From positions 1 to 64,000 of the forward strand of contig CACOJM010000002.1 of assembly GCA_902627565.1 (NCBI GenBank): a stretch of DNA of 64,000 nt. The letters run 5' to 3'. The notes below the pieces were generated by a model that saw only the letters and a list, made by a program, of their open reading frames with translations, was not told where the DNA came from and searched no databases. Of this stretch, positions 22,231 to 33,282 are shown piece by piece. Position numbers and translations under genes: made by a program. Source of the stretch: an uncultured Pelagibacteraceae bacterium. GTDB lineage: Bacteria > Pseudomonadota > Alphaproteobacteria > Pelagibacterales > Pelagibacteraceae. Within the stretch, counting starts at the first letter, position 1. Each line of letters begins with the position of its first letter.

Positions 22231-23317
22231 ATTTTCATCAAAAGATAATAATTATATGAGAATTGCTATTAATTTAGCGAAAGAAAGAAAAGGATTAACA
22301 GGAGAGAATCCCTCTGTAGGTTGTGTGATAGTTAAAAAAGATAAGATAATTTCTATTGGTCAAACTGGATTTAATGGAAGACCACATGCAGAGATTAATG
22401 CAATTGAAAACTCGGACGAGAACTTATCTGGTTCAAAAATGTATGTAACACTTGAACCTTGTAATCATTATGGAAAAACTCCTCCTTGTACAAAAAGCAT
22501 AATCAATAGTGGTATTAAAGAACTTTTTTATTCAATAAATGACATAGACAAAAAAGTTAAAGGCAAAAGTTTTAAGATTTTAACAAAAAAAAACATTAAA
22601 GTTTGGAGAGGCCTTTTAAAAAAAGAAGCAATAGACCTTTATGACTCGTATATAATTAATAGAAAATATCAATTACCTTTTGTTACAGCAAAAATGGCTG
22701 TATCAAAAAATAAACTTTTATATAGTGAAAAAGTAAAAAAAATAACAAATCAATCTTCAGATAAATTATCCCATTATTTAAGATATAAGAATGAAGCAAT
22801 AATGATTTCTAGCAACACTCTTAATATAGATAATCCAAAATTGAATTGTCGTTTGATTGGATATGAAAAATTTTCTCCTAAAAGAATTATTTTAGATAAA
22901 GATTTAGATATAGATTTGAACACTTATATTTTTAAATCAGCAAAAAAAAACAATACTATAATTTTTCATTACTCCTCAGATCATTCTAAAATTAACATTC
23001 TAAAAAAAAAGGGGATAACTTTAATTAAATCAAGATTAAATTTTAAAAAAAGATTTAATTTAAAAATCATCCTAAAAAAATTATTTTCGTTAGGTATCAG
23101 AAACTTATTGGTAGAGGGTGGAGAAAAGATTACAAAAAATATGCTTAAGAATAGATTAATAAATCAATTTTATTTATTTGAAAGTTTAAAAACACTACAA
23201 AAAACAAAAAAACACGTTATTTTTACATCAAATGATATATTGAATAGAAACTATAAAGTTAAAACAATGATAAGCCCAAAACTAGTCAAAGACAAAATTA
23301 CCATTTATAAAAGATAA
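22211..23317 (+). CDS. ribD: Bifunctional riboflavin deaminase/reductase
   Basis: [10 protein letters not shown]…HAEINAIE…[20 protein letters not shown]. Confidence 0.94.
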   Translation: MSTKKDKFSSKDNNYMRIAINLAKERKGLTGENPSVGCVIVKKDKIISIGQTGFNGRPHAEINAIENSDENLSGSKMYVTLEPCNHYGKTPPCTKSIINSGIKELFYSINDIDKKVKGKSFKILTKKNIKVWRGLLKKEAIDLYDSYIINRKYQLPFVTAKMAVSKNKLLYSEKVKKITNQSSDKLSHYLRYKNEAIMISSNTLNIDNPKLNCRLIGYEKFSPKRIILDKDLDIDLNTYIFKSAKKNNTIIFHYSSDHSKINILKKKGITLIKSRLNFKKRFNLKIILKKLFSLGIRNLLVEGGEKITKNMLKNRLINQFYLFESLKTLQKTKKHVIFTSNDILNRNYKVKTMISPKLVKDKITIYKR

Positions 23318-23318
23318 T

Positions 23319-23912
23319 ATGTTTAACGGAATTATTTTTAACAAAGGGACTGTAAAAAAGATTATAAAAAGACCAAAAGGTATTAATATTTTTATTCGAT
23401 CGAATATAAAATTATCTAAAAAAGATATTGGAGTTTCAGTGGCTTGTGATGGTGTTTGTTTAACTCTTATAACAATTAAGAGTAATATAATGGAATTTTA
23501 TCTATCTAATGAGACAATCAAAAGATCGAAATTTAGATTTTTAAAAATTAATGAACAAATAAACTTAGAACTACCACTTAAATATGGTCAAAAAATATCA
23601 GGTCATATTTGCCAAGGACATGTTGATACAATAGGAAAGATTAAAGATATTAAGAAAATAGATAAATCTTATCTTTTCGACTTTGAAATTCCATTAAAAG
23701 AGAGGAAAAATATAATTGAAAAAGCCTCAATATGCATAAATGGTATTTCGCTAACTATATCTAAAGTTACAAAAAAAGGATTTCAAATTTGGGTAATTCC
23801 TCATACATTTAAATTAACAAACTTATCTACAATTAACCGAGGCAATTTAGTTAATGTTGAAATAGATATACTTTCTAAATATGTAAAAAATTTTTTTAAT
23901 GAAAAAAAGTAA
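23319..23912 (+). CDS. ribE: Riboflavin synthase alpha chain
   Basis: MFNGII…G, VACDGVCLTLI, GHICQGHVDTIGKI, NGISLTI. Confidence 0.93.
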   Translation: MFNGIIFNKGTVKKIIKRPKGINIFIRSNIKLSKKDIGVSVACDGVCLTLITIKSNIMEFYLSNETIKRSKFRFLKINEQINLELPLKYGQKISGHICQGHVDTIGKIKDIKKIDKSYLFDFEIPLKERKNIIEKASICINGISLTISKVTKKGFQIWVIPHTFKLTNLSTINRGNLVNVEIDILSKYVKNFFNEKK

Positions 23913-24999
23913 CTATTCATCAATTGAATCGATAATTAATACCGCTAAAAAGGGTGGAATGTTTATTTTGGTTGATGATGAAAAAAGAGAAAATGAAGGT
24001 GATTTAGTAATATCAACAACAGATACAAATGCAAAAAATATTAATTTTATGGCAAAATATGGTCGAGGTTTAATTTGTTTAGCATTAGATAGTTTACAAG
24101 CAAAAAGATTAAATTTGTCATTAATGTCCCCAGTTAATCAATCAAGAAATAAAACTGCTTTTACAATTTCAATAGAGGCAAGAAGGGGAATAACAACAGG
24201 TATATCCGCAAAAGATAGAGCTAGAACTATTAAAATCGCATCAAAAAAAAATGTAAATAAAAAAGATATTGTTTCTCCTGGTCATGTATTTCCTATAATC
24301 GCTAAAGATGGAGGTGTACTCGTCAGAGCAGGTCATACAGAAGCTTCGGTTGATATTTCAAAACTTGCCAAGAAAAATAACTCAGCAGTTATTTGTGAGA
24401 TAATGAATGAGGATGGCACGATGGCTAAAGGACAAGAACTATTTGATTTTGCGTATAAACATCAACTTAAAATTGGAAAAATAGAAGATCTCATTGCTTA
24501 CAGACTTAAAAAAGAAAAATTGATAAGATTAAAGAAACAAGGTGTTATTGACGTAAAAAATCAAAAATATAAAATTAGAATTTATGAAAATCTTTTGGAT
24601 GGATCTGAACACTTTGCTCTTATTAAGGGAACAATTAAAAAAGGAATTACACCAAGAGTAAGGGTAATTTCATCTAATGTTGTTAAGAATTACCTAATAA
24701 ATCAAAAATTACCCAATTCGTTTAACAAAACACTTAATTATTTCAAAAAATTTAATAATTGTGTTTTAGTATTTATCAAGGATAGTAATCTCAAATCTGT
24801 AACACAAACTTTAAAGGATTATAAAGACAAAGATCTTTACAAAAAGAGTAAAGAAAAATCACTTAAAAATTACGGTATTGGTGCTCAAATAATTAAAGAT
24901 TTAAAAATTAAAAATATGACTTTAATTACAAAGTCACCTAAAAAGGTTATCGGTTTAGATGGTTTTGGTATAAAAATAACAAAACAAGAAATTATTTAA
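23899..24999 (+). CDS. ribB: DHBP synthase with degenerate GTP cyclohydrolase II-like C-terminal domain (RibBX-type)
   Basis: GGMFILVDDEKRENEGDLVISTT…GHVFPIIAKDGGVLVRAGHTEASVDISKLA; C-terminus lacks the zinc-cysteine motif. Confidence 0.92.
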   Translation: MKKSNYSSIESIINTAKKGGMFILVDDEKRENEGDLVISTTDTNAKNINFMAKYGRGLICLALDSLQAKRLNLSLMSPVNQSRNKTAFTISIEARRGITTGISAKDRARTIKIASKKNVNKKDIVSPGHVFPIIAKDGGVLVRAGHTEASVDISKLAKKNNSAVICEIMNEDGTMAKGQELFDFAYKHQLKIGKIEDLIAYRLKKEKLIRLKKQGVIDVKNQKYKIRIYENLLDGSEHFALIKGTIKKGITPRVRVISSNVVKNYLINQKLPNSFNKTLNYFKKFNNCVLVFIKDSNLKSVTQTLKDYKDKDLYKKSKEKSLKNYGIGAQIIKDLKIKNMTLITKSPKKVIGLDGFGIKITKQEII

Positions 25000-25388
25000 T
25001 GAAAAAAAAAATTTTAATTGTTATAGCTGATTATTATAAAGATATATCTATTGGATTATTAAAAAGTGCACAAAATAATTTACCAAAAAATTTCCGTGTT
25101 AGAATAATTAAAGTTCCAGGTGTTTTCGAAATTCCTGTTACAATATCAAAAAATTTAAAAAGATATCACGCTTTTATTGCTCTTGGTTGTGTTATAAAAG
25201 GACAGACTCCTCATTTTGATTTCATCTCACAAGCATCAACTGACGCAATTATGAATTTGTCAATAAATTCAAAAAAACCAATAGGAAATGGAATTTTAAC
25301 ATGTTTAAATATGAAACAAGCTAAAGCACGGAAGAAAAAAGGTGCCGAAGCTGCTAATGCTATTGTTTCAATCTTATCACAAAAATGA
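24999..25388 (+). CDS. ribH: 6,7-dimethyl-8-ribityllumazine synthase
   Basis: VPGVFEIPVTISKNLK…ALGCVIKGQTPHFDFIS. Confidence 0.94.
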   Translation: MKKKILIVIADYYKDISIGLLKSAQNNLPKNFRVRIIKVPGVFEIPVTISKNLKRYHAFIALGCVIKGQTPHFDFISQASTDAIMNLSINSKKPIGNGILTCLNMKQAKARKKKGAEAANAIVSILSQK

Positions 25389-25789
25389 GAACTACTTTTA
25401 GTCCAAAAAATAATCCTAGAGTTATTATTATCCAAAAATTATATGGAAAATTTTTTAATAATGAAGAAGAATTAGTTTTTCCAAAACACAGATTCAAAAA
25501 ATTTATTAAAGATGTAGTTGCTGGAACAATTGAACGTGATGAAATTTTGATAGAAGAATTAGATAAAAGATTAGGTGATAAATTTCGATTTAGTAATTTA
25601 GATAAGTTATTTCAAGTAATATTAAAATCTGCAACATATGAACTCTTATATAAGCCAAATGTTTCTATAAAAATTATCATTAAAGAGTATCTAAATGCCT
25701 CAAATTTCTTTTTAGATGTTTCTCAAACAAAATATTTAAATGCTTTATTAGATAATATTGCTAAAAAGATAAGATTAAATAATGCATGA
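25385..25789 (+). CDS. nusB: Transcription antitermination protein NusB
   Basis: NusB-fold pattern, KSATYELLYKPNVSIKIIIKEYLNASNFF; ribH-nusB-thiL synteny. Confidence 0.85.
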   Translation: MRTTFSPKNNPRVIIIQKLYGKFFNNEEELVFPKHRFKKFIKDVVAGTIERDEILIEELDKRLGDKFRFSNLDKLFQVILKSATYELLYKPNVSIKIIIKEYLNASNFFLDVSQTKYLNALLDNIAKKIRLNNA

Positions 25790-26741
25790 GTTTGAACTTA
25801 TAAATAAATATTTTTCAAAATTATCTTCTTCTAATAAAAGCTCTTTAAATTTAAATGATGATGTTTTTTTTGATAAATCAAAAAAATTAGTTATTTCTGT
25901 GGATACATATGTAGAAGGTGTCCATTTTATAAATTTTCAAAATCCAGATCTAGTTATCAAAAAGATTATTAGATCCTCTATATCTGATTTGATTTGTAAA
26001 GGTGTAAAGCCAAAATATTACTTTATTTCTGGTTCTGGTAATAAAAAAACTTTTACTAAAAGAAATCTTGAAATGATTTCAAAATCCCTACATCAAGAAC
26101 AAAAAAAATTTTCAATTAATTTATGTGGTGGAGATACTACTTTTTCAAAAAAATTAAGCTTTTCGATAACATCTGTAGGATTTTCAGATAAAATTTTATT
26201 TAGAAATAAAGCAAAACTTAATGATGATATATATGTAACTGGTAATATAGGGGATAGTTTTATTGGTTTGAAAGTTTTACAAAAAAAAATTCATTTGGAT
26301 CAAAATCTATCAAGATATTTTATAAATAAATATTTTCATCCAAATTTACATATAAATTTTACAAAAAAATTATTATCAATTGCTAATACTTCTATTGATT
26401 TATCGGATGGGTTAATTGCTGATTTAGAAAAATTAATTAATAATCAAAAACTTTCTTATGAATTATATTTAAATGATATTCCGATATCTAAAAACCTTAA
26501 CAAATTAATTGATTTAAAAATTATCAAAAAAATTAAATCCGTATCTAGTGGTGATGACTACCAGATATTATTTACTGCCTCACCTTCAAAATCTAGAATC
26601 ATCTCTAAAATTAGCAGGTCTCTTGGGGTAAAGATTTCAAAAATTGGAAAAATTTGTACTTACAATCGAAGATCTCAAATTATCGATGAAAAAAATAAGA
26701 AAATTACCCTCAAAAATAAAGGTTATTTTCATAGATTTTAA
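25782..26741 (+). CDS. thiL: Thiamine-monophosphate kinase
   Basis: NLNDDVFF…VISVDTYVEGVHF…CGGDTTFSKKLSFSITSVG…TSIDLSDGL. Confidence 0.92.
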   Translation: MHEFELINKYFSKLSSSNKSSLNLNDDVFFDKSKKLVISVDTYVEGVHFINFQNPDLVIKKIIRSSISDLICKGVKPKYYFISGSGNKKTFTKRNLEMISKSLHQEQKKFSINLCGGDTTFSKKLSFSITSVGFSDKILFRNKAKLNDDIYVTGNIGDSFIGLKVLQKKIHLDQNLSRYFINKYFHPNLHINFTKKLLSIANTSIDLSDGLIADLEKLINNQKLSYELYLNDIPISKNLNKLIDLKIIKKIKSVSSGDDYQILFTASPSKSRIISKISRSLGVKISKIGKICTYNRRSQIIDEKNKKITLKNKGYFHRF

Positions 26742-26822
26742 AAGTTAATCATTGCCTTTTATAGCTTTTTTTGTATTGTCCGGCTTTTAAAACTAACAAC
26801 CAACAACTTAATTAAGGTTAAT

Positions 26823-28928
26823 ATGAACTCAATAACAGAAACCATTCTTTTATATACAATTGCAGCCGGACTTTTATCAATTGTTTATGGATATTTTACT
26901 GGAAAAAATATATTAAATTCAAGTGCAGGTAATTCAAAAATGCAAGAAATTGCATCTGCTATTCAAATCGGTGCTAAAGCCTATTTAGCAAGACAGTATA
27001 AAACTATTGCGATTGTTGGTGTTGTTGTATTGGTTATTGTTAGTGTTGCTTTTAGTCCGCTTGTTGGATTAGGTTATTTAATTGGTGCTGCGTTATCTGG
27101 TATTGCAGGATATGTTGGAATGCTTGTTTCTGTCCAAGCTAATGTTAGAACTGCTGAAGCATCAAGAAAGGGATTAGCAAGTGGTCTTTCAGTTGCTTTT
27201 AAATCTGGTGCTGTAACTGGAATGTTGGTTGCAGGTTTAGCTCTTTTAGCAATTGCAGTTTATTATTATTTATTATTAAAATTTAATGTCAATGAAAGAG
27301 AAATTGTTAATGCTCTTGTAGCTTTAGGATTTGGTGCTTCTTTAATTTCAATTTTTGCAAGATTAGGTGGAGGAATTTTTACCAAAGGAGCTGATGTTGG
27401 GGCAGATTTAGTTGGAAAAGTTGAAGCTGGAATACCAGAAGATGATCCAAGAAATCCTGCTGTAATTGCTGATAATGTAGGTGATAATGTTGGTGATTGT
27501 GCAGGTATGGCTGCAGACTTATTCGAGACCTATGCTGTAACAATAGTTGCTACAATGGTTTTGTCATCAATTTTTTTTCCTGGTGATATGTCAATGATGA
27601 TTTATCCATTAACAATTGGTGGATCTTGCATATTAACATCTATTATAGGAACTTTTTTTGTCAAATTAGGCAAAAGCAAAAATGTAATGGGAGCTTTATA
27701 TAAAGGTTTTGTGGTTTCTGCTCTTGCTTCATTAGTAATTTTATATCCAGTAACAGATTTTGTTTTGGGTTTAGAAAATAGTTATAATTTAAATAGTATG
27801 TCGTTTTCTGGTATGGATTTATATTATTGTGGAGTTATTGGATTGATAATTACTGGTTTACTAATATGGGTCACAGAATATTATACTGGTACAAATTATA
27901 GACCTGTTAAAAGTGTAGCTAGTTCTTCAACTACTGGACATGGAACAAACGTGATTCAAGGTTTAGCGATTTCGTTAGAAGCTACAGCAATACCAGCTTT
28001 AATTATCGTAGCAGGTATTTTGCTTACAAATCATATTGCAGGTTTATATGGTATCGCTATTGCAGTAACAACTATGTTAGCATTGGCTGGAATGGTAGTT
28101 GCACTTGATGCTTATGGTCCCGTTACAGACAATGCTGGAGGAATTGCAGAGATGTCAAAATTACCAAATAATGTTAGAAAAACAACTGATGCCTTAGATG
28201 CTGTAGGTAACACTACAAAAGCAGTCACCAAAGGTTATGCTATTGGATCAGCTGGATTAGGAGCTTTGGTGCTTTTTGCAGCTTACACTGAAGACATTAA
28301 ACATTTTTCTAAAGTGGCAGGATCTAAACTTGAAGGTATTGTTGTTACTTTTGATTTATCAAATCCTTATATAGTAGTTGGGCTTTTAATTGGTGGAATG
28401 CTTCCATATTTATTTGGTTCAATGGGAATGCAAGCAGTAGGTAGAGCAGGAGGTGCTGTTGTGATTGAGGTAAGAAGACAATTTAAGAAATATCCCGGTA
28501 TAATGAAGAAAAAACAAAAACCTGATTATGCAAAATTAGTTGATTTATTAACCGTAGCTGCAATTAAAGAAATGATTATACCTTCATTATTACCAGTTTT
28601 ATCACCAATTGTTTTATATTTTATAATTTTTGCTATCGGTGGGCAAGTTGCTGCGTTAGCATCTGTTGGCGCAATGTTACTGGGTGTAATTATAACTGGA
28701 TTATTTGTAGCCGTATCAATGACTGCTGGTGGAGGAGCCTGGGATAATGCAAAAAAATATATAGAAGATGGAAATCATGGAGGTAAAGGTTCTGAAGCTC
28801 ATAAAGCAGCAGTTACTGGCGACACAGTCGGTGATCCTTACAAAGATACAGCTGGTCCTGCAGTTAATCCGATGATTAAAATCACCAATATTGTAGCGTT
28901 ACTTTTGCTTGCTGTTATCGCTGGTTAA
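26823..28928 (+). CDS. hppA: Membrane-bound H+-translocating pyrophosphatase
   Basis: [55 protein letters not shown] variant. Confidence 0.97.
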   Translation: MNSITETILLYTIAAGLLSIVYGYFTGKNILNSSAGNSKMQEIASAIQIGAKAYLARQYKTIAIVGVVVLVIVSVAFSPLVGLGYLIGAALSGIAGYVGMLVSVQANVRTAEASRKGLASGLSVAFKSGAVTGMLVAGLALLAIAVYYYLLLKFNVNEREIVNALVALGFGASLISIFARLGGGIFTKGADVGADLVGKVEAGIPEDDPRNPAVIADNVGDNVGDCAGMAADLFETYAVTIVATMVLSSIFFPGDMSMMIYPLTIGGSCILTSIIGTFFVKLGKSKNVMGALYKGFVVSALASLVILYPVTDFVLGLENSYNLNSMSFSGMDLYYCGVIGLIITGLLIWVTEYYTGTNYRPVKSVASSSTTGHGTNVIQGLAISLEATAIPALIIVAGILLTNHIAGLYGIAIAVTTMLALAGMVVALDAYGPVTDNAGGIAEMSKLPNNVRKTTDALDAVGNTTKAVTKGYAIGSAGLGALVLFAAYTEDIKHFSKVAGSKLEGIVVTFDLSNPYIVVGLLIGGMLPYLFGSMGMQAVGRAGGAVVIEVRRQFKKYPGIMKKKQKPDYAKLVDLLTVAAIKEMIIPSLLPVLSPIVLYFIIFAIGGQVAALASVGAMLLGVIITGLFVAVSMTAGGGAWDNAKKYIEDGNHGGKGSEAHKAAVTGDTVGDPYKDTAGPAVNPMIKITNIVALLLLAVIAG

Positions 28929-29400
28929 TTTTTTCTTTTTGCTTGGCCCTAACACCTAAAGGGTCATTAATTTTTTGTCTCATACTAGACATAAAATCAT
29001 ATATAAAGGAATTTTTAGAAACAGTTGTTGATGTTGTATTTTTTGCTATCTTAATATTATTCATATCATTTATATTGTAAAAATCCTTTTTTTTTAGGAG
29101 ACCATTGTTATCTATTTCAAGAACAAGAATGTCATTCTTATAAATTTTCATTTGTCCAAGGTTTTTCAGTCTTGATTGTGTTTGTTTTCTTTCTATATAT
29201 ATCCATACATCATTGTCAAATTTACTTGTTGTTGAGGGATTGCCTAAAATATCAATTATATCATTTTTATTTGATTTATTAACTGTTAATGATTTTTGTT
29301 TTTTCTCTAAGAATGATACACCATGATGTTTTACAACTTTTTTAAAAGAACAATTGGCCACTATTAATGAGATAATAATTATATATAATACGTTTTTCAT
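28915..29400 (-). CDS. bamE: Outer membrane assembly factor BamE-like lipoprotein
   Basis: Lipoprotein-like signal, [29 protein letters not shown] (SmpA/OmlA pattern). Confidence 0.8.
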   Translation of the reverse strand: MKNVLYIIIISLIVANCSFKKVVKHHGVSFLEKKQKSLTVNKSNKNDIIDILGNPSTTSKFDNDVWIYIERKQTQSRLKNLGQMKIYKNDILVLEIDNNGLLKKKDFYNINDMNNIKIAKNTTSTTVSKNSFIYDFMSSMRQKINDPLGVRAKQKEKINQR

Positions 29401-29866
29401 GAATAAAAATTATATAAATATTTACAATATCTTAATTGATTACACTAGAAATAAAAAATTATACATATCATTAAATAGAAAAGATAATTTTTCTGATCGT
29501 TTAAGGTTGTTTTTATTACATTTTGCTTTTTTTCTTAAGAATTTCAAAAATAAAGAAAATAAACAAATTTTACAGGAAATTTATGACTTTAATTTTAGAC
29601 AATTAGAACTTAGTATTAGAGAATTGGGCTATGGGGACCAGTCAATTAATAAAAAAATGAAAATTTATATTAATCTATTTCATTCAATGGTAAGTGAAAT
29701 ACATTTTTGGGATGATTTGGAAAAGAAAGAAAAAATTCAAAAGTTATCTCTTTTTTTTGAGGATTTTAACAAAATTGATGAATTAGTTGAATATTTTGAA
29801 GATTTTAAGTTAAATTTAACAAAAAAAAATTTGAATTATTTATTAAAAGGTGTAATTAACCATTAA
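29399..29866 (+). CDS. Ubiquinol-cytochrome c chaperone (CBP3-like)
   Basis: [36 protein letters not shown]-type motif; ATG at 29399 preferred over TTG 29354. Confidence 0.75.
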   Translation: MNKNYINIYNILIDYTRNKKLYISLNRKDNFSDRLRLFLLHFAFFLKNFKNKENKQILQEIYDFNFRQLELSIRELGYGDQSINKKMKIYINLFHSMVSEIHFWDDLEKKEKIQKLSLFFEDFNKIDELVEYFEDFKLNLTKKNLNYLLKGVINH

Positions 29867-29868
29867 TT

Positions 29869-30051
29869 ATGGCTGTACCTAAACGCAAACAAACTCCGTC
29901 AAGAACTGGAATGAGAAGATCTCAAAATATGAAGTTCTCACCGAAAAATATAATTGAGGATAAAAAAAGTGGAGAATATAGATTATCTCACCATTTAGAC
30001 TTGAAAACAGGTATGTACAAGGGTAGACAAGTTTTAGACCCAAAAGAATAA
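29869..30051 (+). CDS. rpmF: 50S ribosomal protein L32
   Basis: [18 protein letters not shown]. Confidence 0.97.
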   Translation: MAVPKRKQTPSRTGMRRSQNMKFSPKNIIEDKKSGEYRLSHHLDLKTGMYKGRQVLDPKE

Positions 30052-30064
30052 TTTATTATTTGAA

Positions 30065-31066
30065 ATGTCAAATTTGATAAAGATTGCAGTCGATGCAATG
30101 GGAGGTGATGGTTCACCAAAAAAAATCATTGATGGAATAGTTCATAACCATAATTCACATAAAGAAAATTTTTTTAAAATTTTTGGTGATAAAAACCAAA
30201 TTCTAGAAATTATAAGTGGTAAAATTGATGATAAATTTTATGAAATTGTTGATACAAAAGATATTGTTAAGAGCACCGATAGTCCTCTTGAGGCAGCAAA
30301 AAGGGGAAAGAAAACAAGTATGTGGCTCTCAATTGAAAGTGTTAAAAAAAAAGAGAGCGATATTGTGATATCAGCTGGTAATACTGGTGCGTTATTGGTT
30401 ATAGCAAAATTAAATCTTAAAATGTTAGAAAATATTGACAAACCTGCACTTTCAGCTTTATGGCCAAATAAAAAAGGTATGAGTGTTGTCCTAGATCTTG
30501 GCGCTAACATTGAATGTAGTTCTAAAAATTTAGTAGATTTTTCAATTATGGGAGCATCACTATATAAATCACTGTATCCTGATGATGTTCCAAATGTTGC
30601 ATTATTAAATATTGGTTCTGAGGAATTAAAGGGAAACGAAATAATTAAAGAAACTTTTCAAAAATTAAATGAGAAAGGTAATCAAAATTTTGATTTCTCT
30701 GGATACATTGAAGGAAATGAATTAATGAATGGTAAAGTAAATGTTATTGTTTCAGATGGTTTTACAGGTAATGTTGCATTGAAAACAGCTGAGGGGACAG
30801 CAAATTTTATTACAGAGGAATTAAAAGAAGCTCTAAGTGGATCATTATTAGGAAAAATTTCCTCCTTTTTGAATATTTCGAATTTAAAAAAATTTAAAAA
30901 AAGATTAGATCCAAGATTGTACAATGGTGCTATTTTTATCGGACTAGATACACCGGTTGTAAAAAGTCACGGTGGAACAGATTTTATTGGATTTTCAAAT
31001 TCCTTAAATGTTTGTAATAGAATTATTAAAGGTAATTTGATAGATAAGATCAAAGAAAATATTTAA
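30065..31066 (+). CDS. plsX: Phosphate acyltransferase PlsX
   Basis: IAVDAMGGDGSPKKIIDG…VISAGNTGALLV…VSDGFTGNVALKTAEG. Confidence 0.96.
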   Translation: MSNLIKIAVDAMGGDGSPKKIIDGIVHNHNSHKENFFKIFGDKNQILEIISGKIDDKFYEIVDTKDIVKSTDSPLEAAKRGKKTSMWLSIESVKKKESDIVISAGNTGALLVIAKLNLKMLENIDKPALSALWPNKKGMSVVLDLGANIECSSKNLVDFSIMGASLYKSLYPDDVPNVALLNIGSEELKGNEIIKETFQKLNEKGNQNFDFSGYIEGNELMNGKVNVIVSDGFTGNVALKTAEGTANFITEELKEALSGSLLGKISSFLNISNLKKFKKRLDPRLYNGAIFIGLDTPVVKSHGGTDFIGFSNSLNVCNRIIKGNLIDKIKENI

Positions 31067-31068
31067 CG

Positions 31069-31368
31069 ATGAGAATTAATTTAACTAAAAAAGAGTTAGT
31101 TAACATAATTTATATGCAGATTGGTTTTTCAAAACGAATTTCTGAACATTTAATTAATGATTTTTTTTCCTTAATAATTTCAAATTTACATAAAGAAAAA
31201 AAAATTAAGATATCAAAATTTGGAACATTCTATGTACGACAAAAAAATTCAAGAACTGGAAGAAACCCAAAAACAAAAGAGATAAAAACTATATCAGAAA
31301 GAAATGTAATATTATTTAAACCTTCAAAAGAGTTTAAGGAATTTATTAATTCTAAAAGTAATGAGTAA
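31069..31368 (+). CDS. ihfA: Integration host factor alpha subunit-like DNA-binding protein
   Basis: LTKKELVN…KISKFGTFYVRQKNSRTGRNPKTKE; plsX-ihfA-merR synteny. Confidence 0.85.
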   Translation: MRINLTKKELVNIIYMQIGFSKRISEHLINDFFSLIISNLHKEKKIKISKFGTFYVRQKNSRTGRNPKTKEIKTISERNVILFKPSKEFKEFINSKSNE

Positions 31369-31732
31369 ATTTGATGATGCTTATAAATCAATAGGTGAGG
31401 TTGTTAAAATAATTGGTTTAAAATCTAAGAAAAGCCAATCATTGCCTACTCACACAATACGTTATTGGGAAAAAGAATTTAAACAAATAAAACCAAAAAT
31501 CCTTAATGGCAAAAGAAGATACTATAATAAAAAGAATATTGAATTAATTAAAAAAGTTCATTATTTATTGAAAGAGCAGGGAATGACAATTAATGGAGTA
31601 AAAAAAATTTTGGATAAAAAAGACTCTTTAAAACTTGACGAAACCCAAAATAATTCTATAAAGACTTATGAAGTTAGAGATAAATTATTAAAAATCTCTA
31701 ATCTTTTAAAAAAGATAAAAAAAATTAAATAA
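31361..31732 (+). CDS. MerR family transcriptional regulator
   Basis: SIGEVVKIIGLK…PTHTIRYWEKEFKQIKPKILNGKRRYY. Confidence 0.88.
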   Translation: MSKFDDAYKSIGEVVKIIGLKSKKSQSLPTHTIRYWEKEFKQIKPKILNGKRRYYNKKNIELIKKVHYLLKEQGMTINGVKKILDKKDSLKLDETQNNSIKTYEVRDKLLKISNLLKKIKKIK

Positions 31733-31733
31733 T

Positions 31734-31925
31734 ATGGCAAAAAAAACTCATGTTAAAGTAAGATTGGTCCCAGAATCTAAACCTGACAGCCCATTCTTCT
31801 ATTATGTAAAAAAACCTGCAGGTGGTGAAAAGGCTAAAGTAAAACTAAAAGCGAACAAGTATAACCCATCTACAAGAAAGCATGAAATATTTGTGGAAAA
31901 AAAGCTTCCACCGCACAGTAAATAG
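31734..31925 (+). CDS. rpmG: 50S ribosomal protein L33
   Basis: MAKKTHVKVRLVPES…FFYYVKKPAGGEKAKVKLKANKYNPSTRKHEIFVEKKL. Confidence 0.85.
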   Translation: MAKKTHVKVRLVPESKPDSPFFYYVKKPAGGEKAKVKLKANKYNPSTRKHEIFVEKKLPPHSK

Positions 31926-32216
31926 TTACTTTTTTTTAAAATTCCTTTTTTCGTAATCAATATAAGACCAAATCATATTTTTCCATATACGATGTGTTAT
32001 TTTTGGATCGATACTAAGTTTTTTCGATTTATTTCGAATTTTTTTAAGAATATAATTTATTCTTTTGGTATCAATTATCTCTTTTTTAAACTCTTTTAAT
32101 TTTAACACTTCATTAACAAGACCAGTTCTATATTTTATTAAAGATAATAATTTGTTATCTAATTTATCTAGTTTTGATCTGATTATACTTAATTTTTTTT
32201 TATTTTTAGGCGACAT
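31926..32216 (-). CDS. AroQ-class chorismate mutase
   Basis: IRSKLDKLDNKLLSLIKYRTGLVNEVLKLKEF, helical chorismate mutase pattern. Confidence 0.75.
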   Translation of the reverse strand: MSPKNKKKLSIIRSKLDKLDNKLLSLIKYRTGLVNEVLKLKEFKKEIIDTKRINYILKKIRNKSKKLSIDPKITHRIWKNMIWSYIDYEKRNFKKK

Positions 32217-32259
32217 TTAATTTATTGGAATATTTAATAATTATTATATTTATCTAGTC

Positions 32260-33282
32260 ATGTACAGTCAGAATATTTATTTAAATAATCAACTAAAAAT
32301 TTGGATGATTTCATTATTATCATTAATTTCTTTGATTATATTAGTTGGTGGCCTTACTAGATTAACGGACTCGGGGTTATCAATTACTTCTTGGGAATTA
32401 TTTGTGGGTTTACTCCCTCCATTATCCAATGAAAAATGGATTGATTATTTTGATTTATATAAATCAATACCAGAATTTAAGGAACAAAATTTCAACATGA
32501 CACTTGAAGAATTTAAGATTATTTTTTGGTGGGAATGGGGTCATCGTCAATTAGGTAGATTAATTGGAATTGTTATTTTTTTTCCTATGATTTATTTCAC
32601 TATTAAAAATGGATCATGGATAATCAAAAAATATGGAATAATTTTTTTACTAGTATGTTTTCAGGGGTTTATTGGATGGTATATGGTATCAAGCGGTTTG
32701 ATTGATAGAGTAGATGTTAGTCATTACAGATTATCCTTACATCTTGTAATGGCATTCATAATATTATCAATTGTTTTTTGGAAATTTCTAGAATTAACAG
32801 ATTTAAAAATTATACAGGTTTCATCAAAACTATTTTCAATTAAACTATTTCTTGTCTTAATATTTTTACAATTAATAATAGGTGCCTTTGTTTCGGGGCT
32901 GGACGCTGGTAAAATTTACAATACATGGCCTTTAATGGGGTCATCTTATTTTCCTGACGATAGTAAGATTATTGAATTTTTGAACATTAATATATTTGAT
33001 AATCCTTCCGTAGTTCAGTTTATTCATAGAAATTTAGCTTACCTAATTTTAATTGTTTATTTACATGTGTTTTATATCACTTATATGCTTAAAAATAAAA
33101 AATTATTAAAGCCAATAATCTTAATAGGGCTTGTTTTGTTATTGCAGATTATTTTAGGCGTTTTGACAATTTTATCTGGAGTAAAAATAATTTACGCATC
33201 ATTACACCAGATAAATTCAATTTTGATAATTCTTTCAACATTATATTTTCTTTACATTTCGCAATATAAAAAAATTAACTGA
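32260..33282 (+). CDS. ctaA: Heme A synthase (COX15/CtaA)
   Basis: LVGGLTRLTDSGLSITSWELFVGLLPPLS…WWEWGHRQLGRLIG…FVSGLDAGKIYNTWPLMG. Confidence 0.95.
   Translation: MYSQNIYLNNQLKIWMISLLSLISLIILVGGLTRLTDSGLSITSWELFVGLLPPLSNEKWIDYFDLYKSIPEFKEQNFNMTLEEFKIIFWWEWGHRQLGRLIGIVIFFPMIYFTIKNGSWIIKKYGIIFLLVCFQGFIGWYMVSSGLIDRVDVSHYRLSLHLVMAFIILSIVFWKFLELTDLKIIQVSSKLFSIKLFLVLIFLQLIIGAFVSGLDAGKIYNTWPLMGSSYFPDDSKIIEFLNINIFDNPSVVQFIHRNLAYLILIVYLHVFYITYMLKNKKLLKPIILIGLVLLLQIILGVLTILSGVKIIYASLHQINSILIILSTLYFLYISQYKKIN

Noticed and set aside
26742-26822. Possible riboswitch upstream of hppA
   Set aside because: Only an AT-rich ~80-bp spacer with a short T-tract; no recognised aptamer motif
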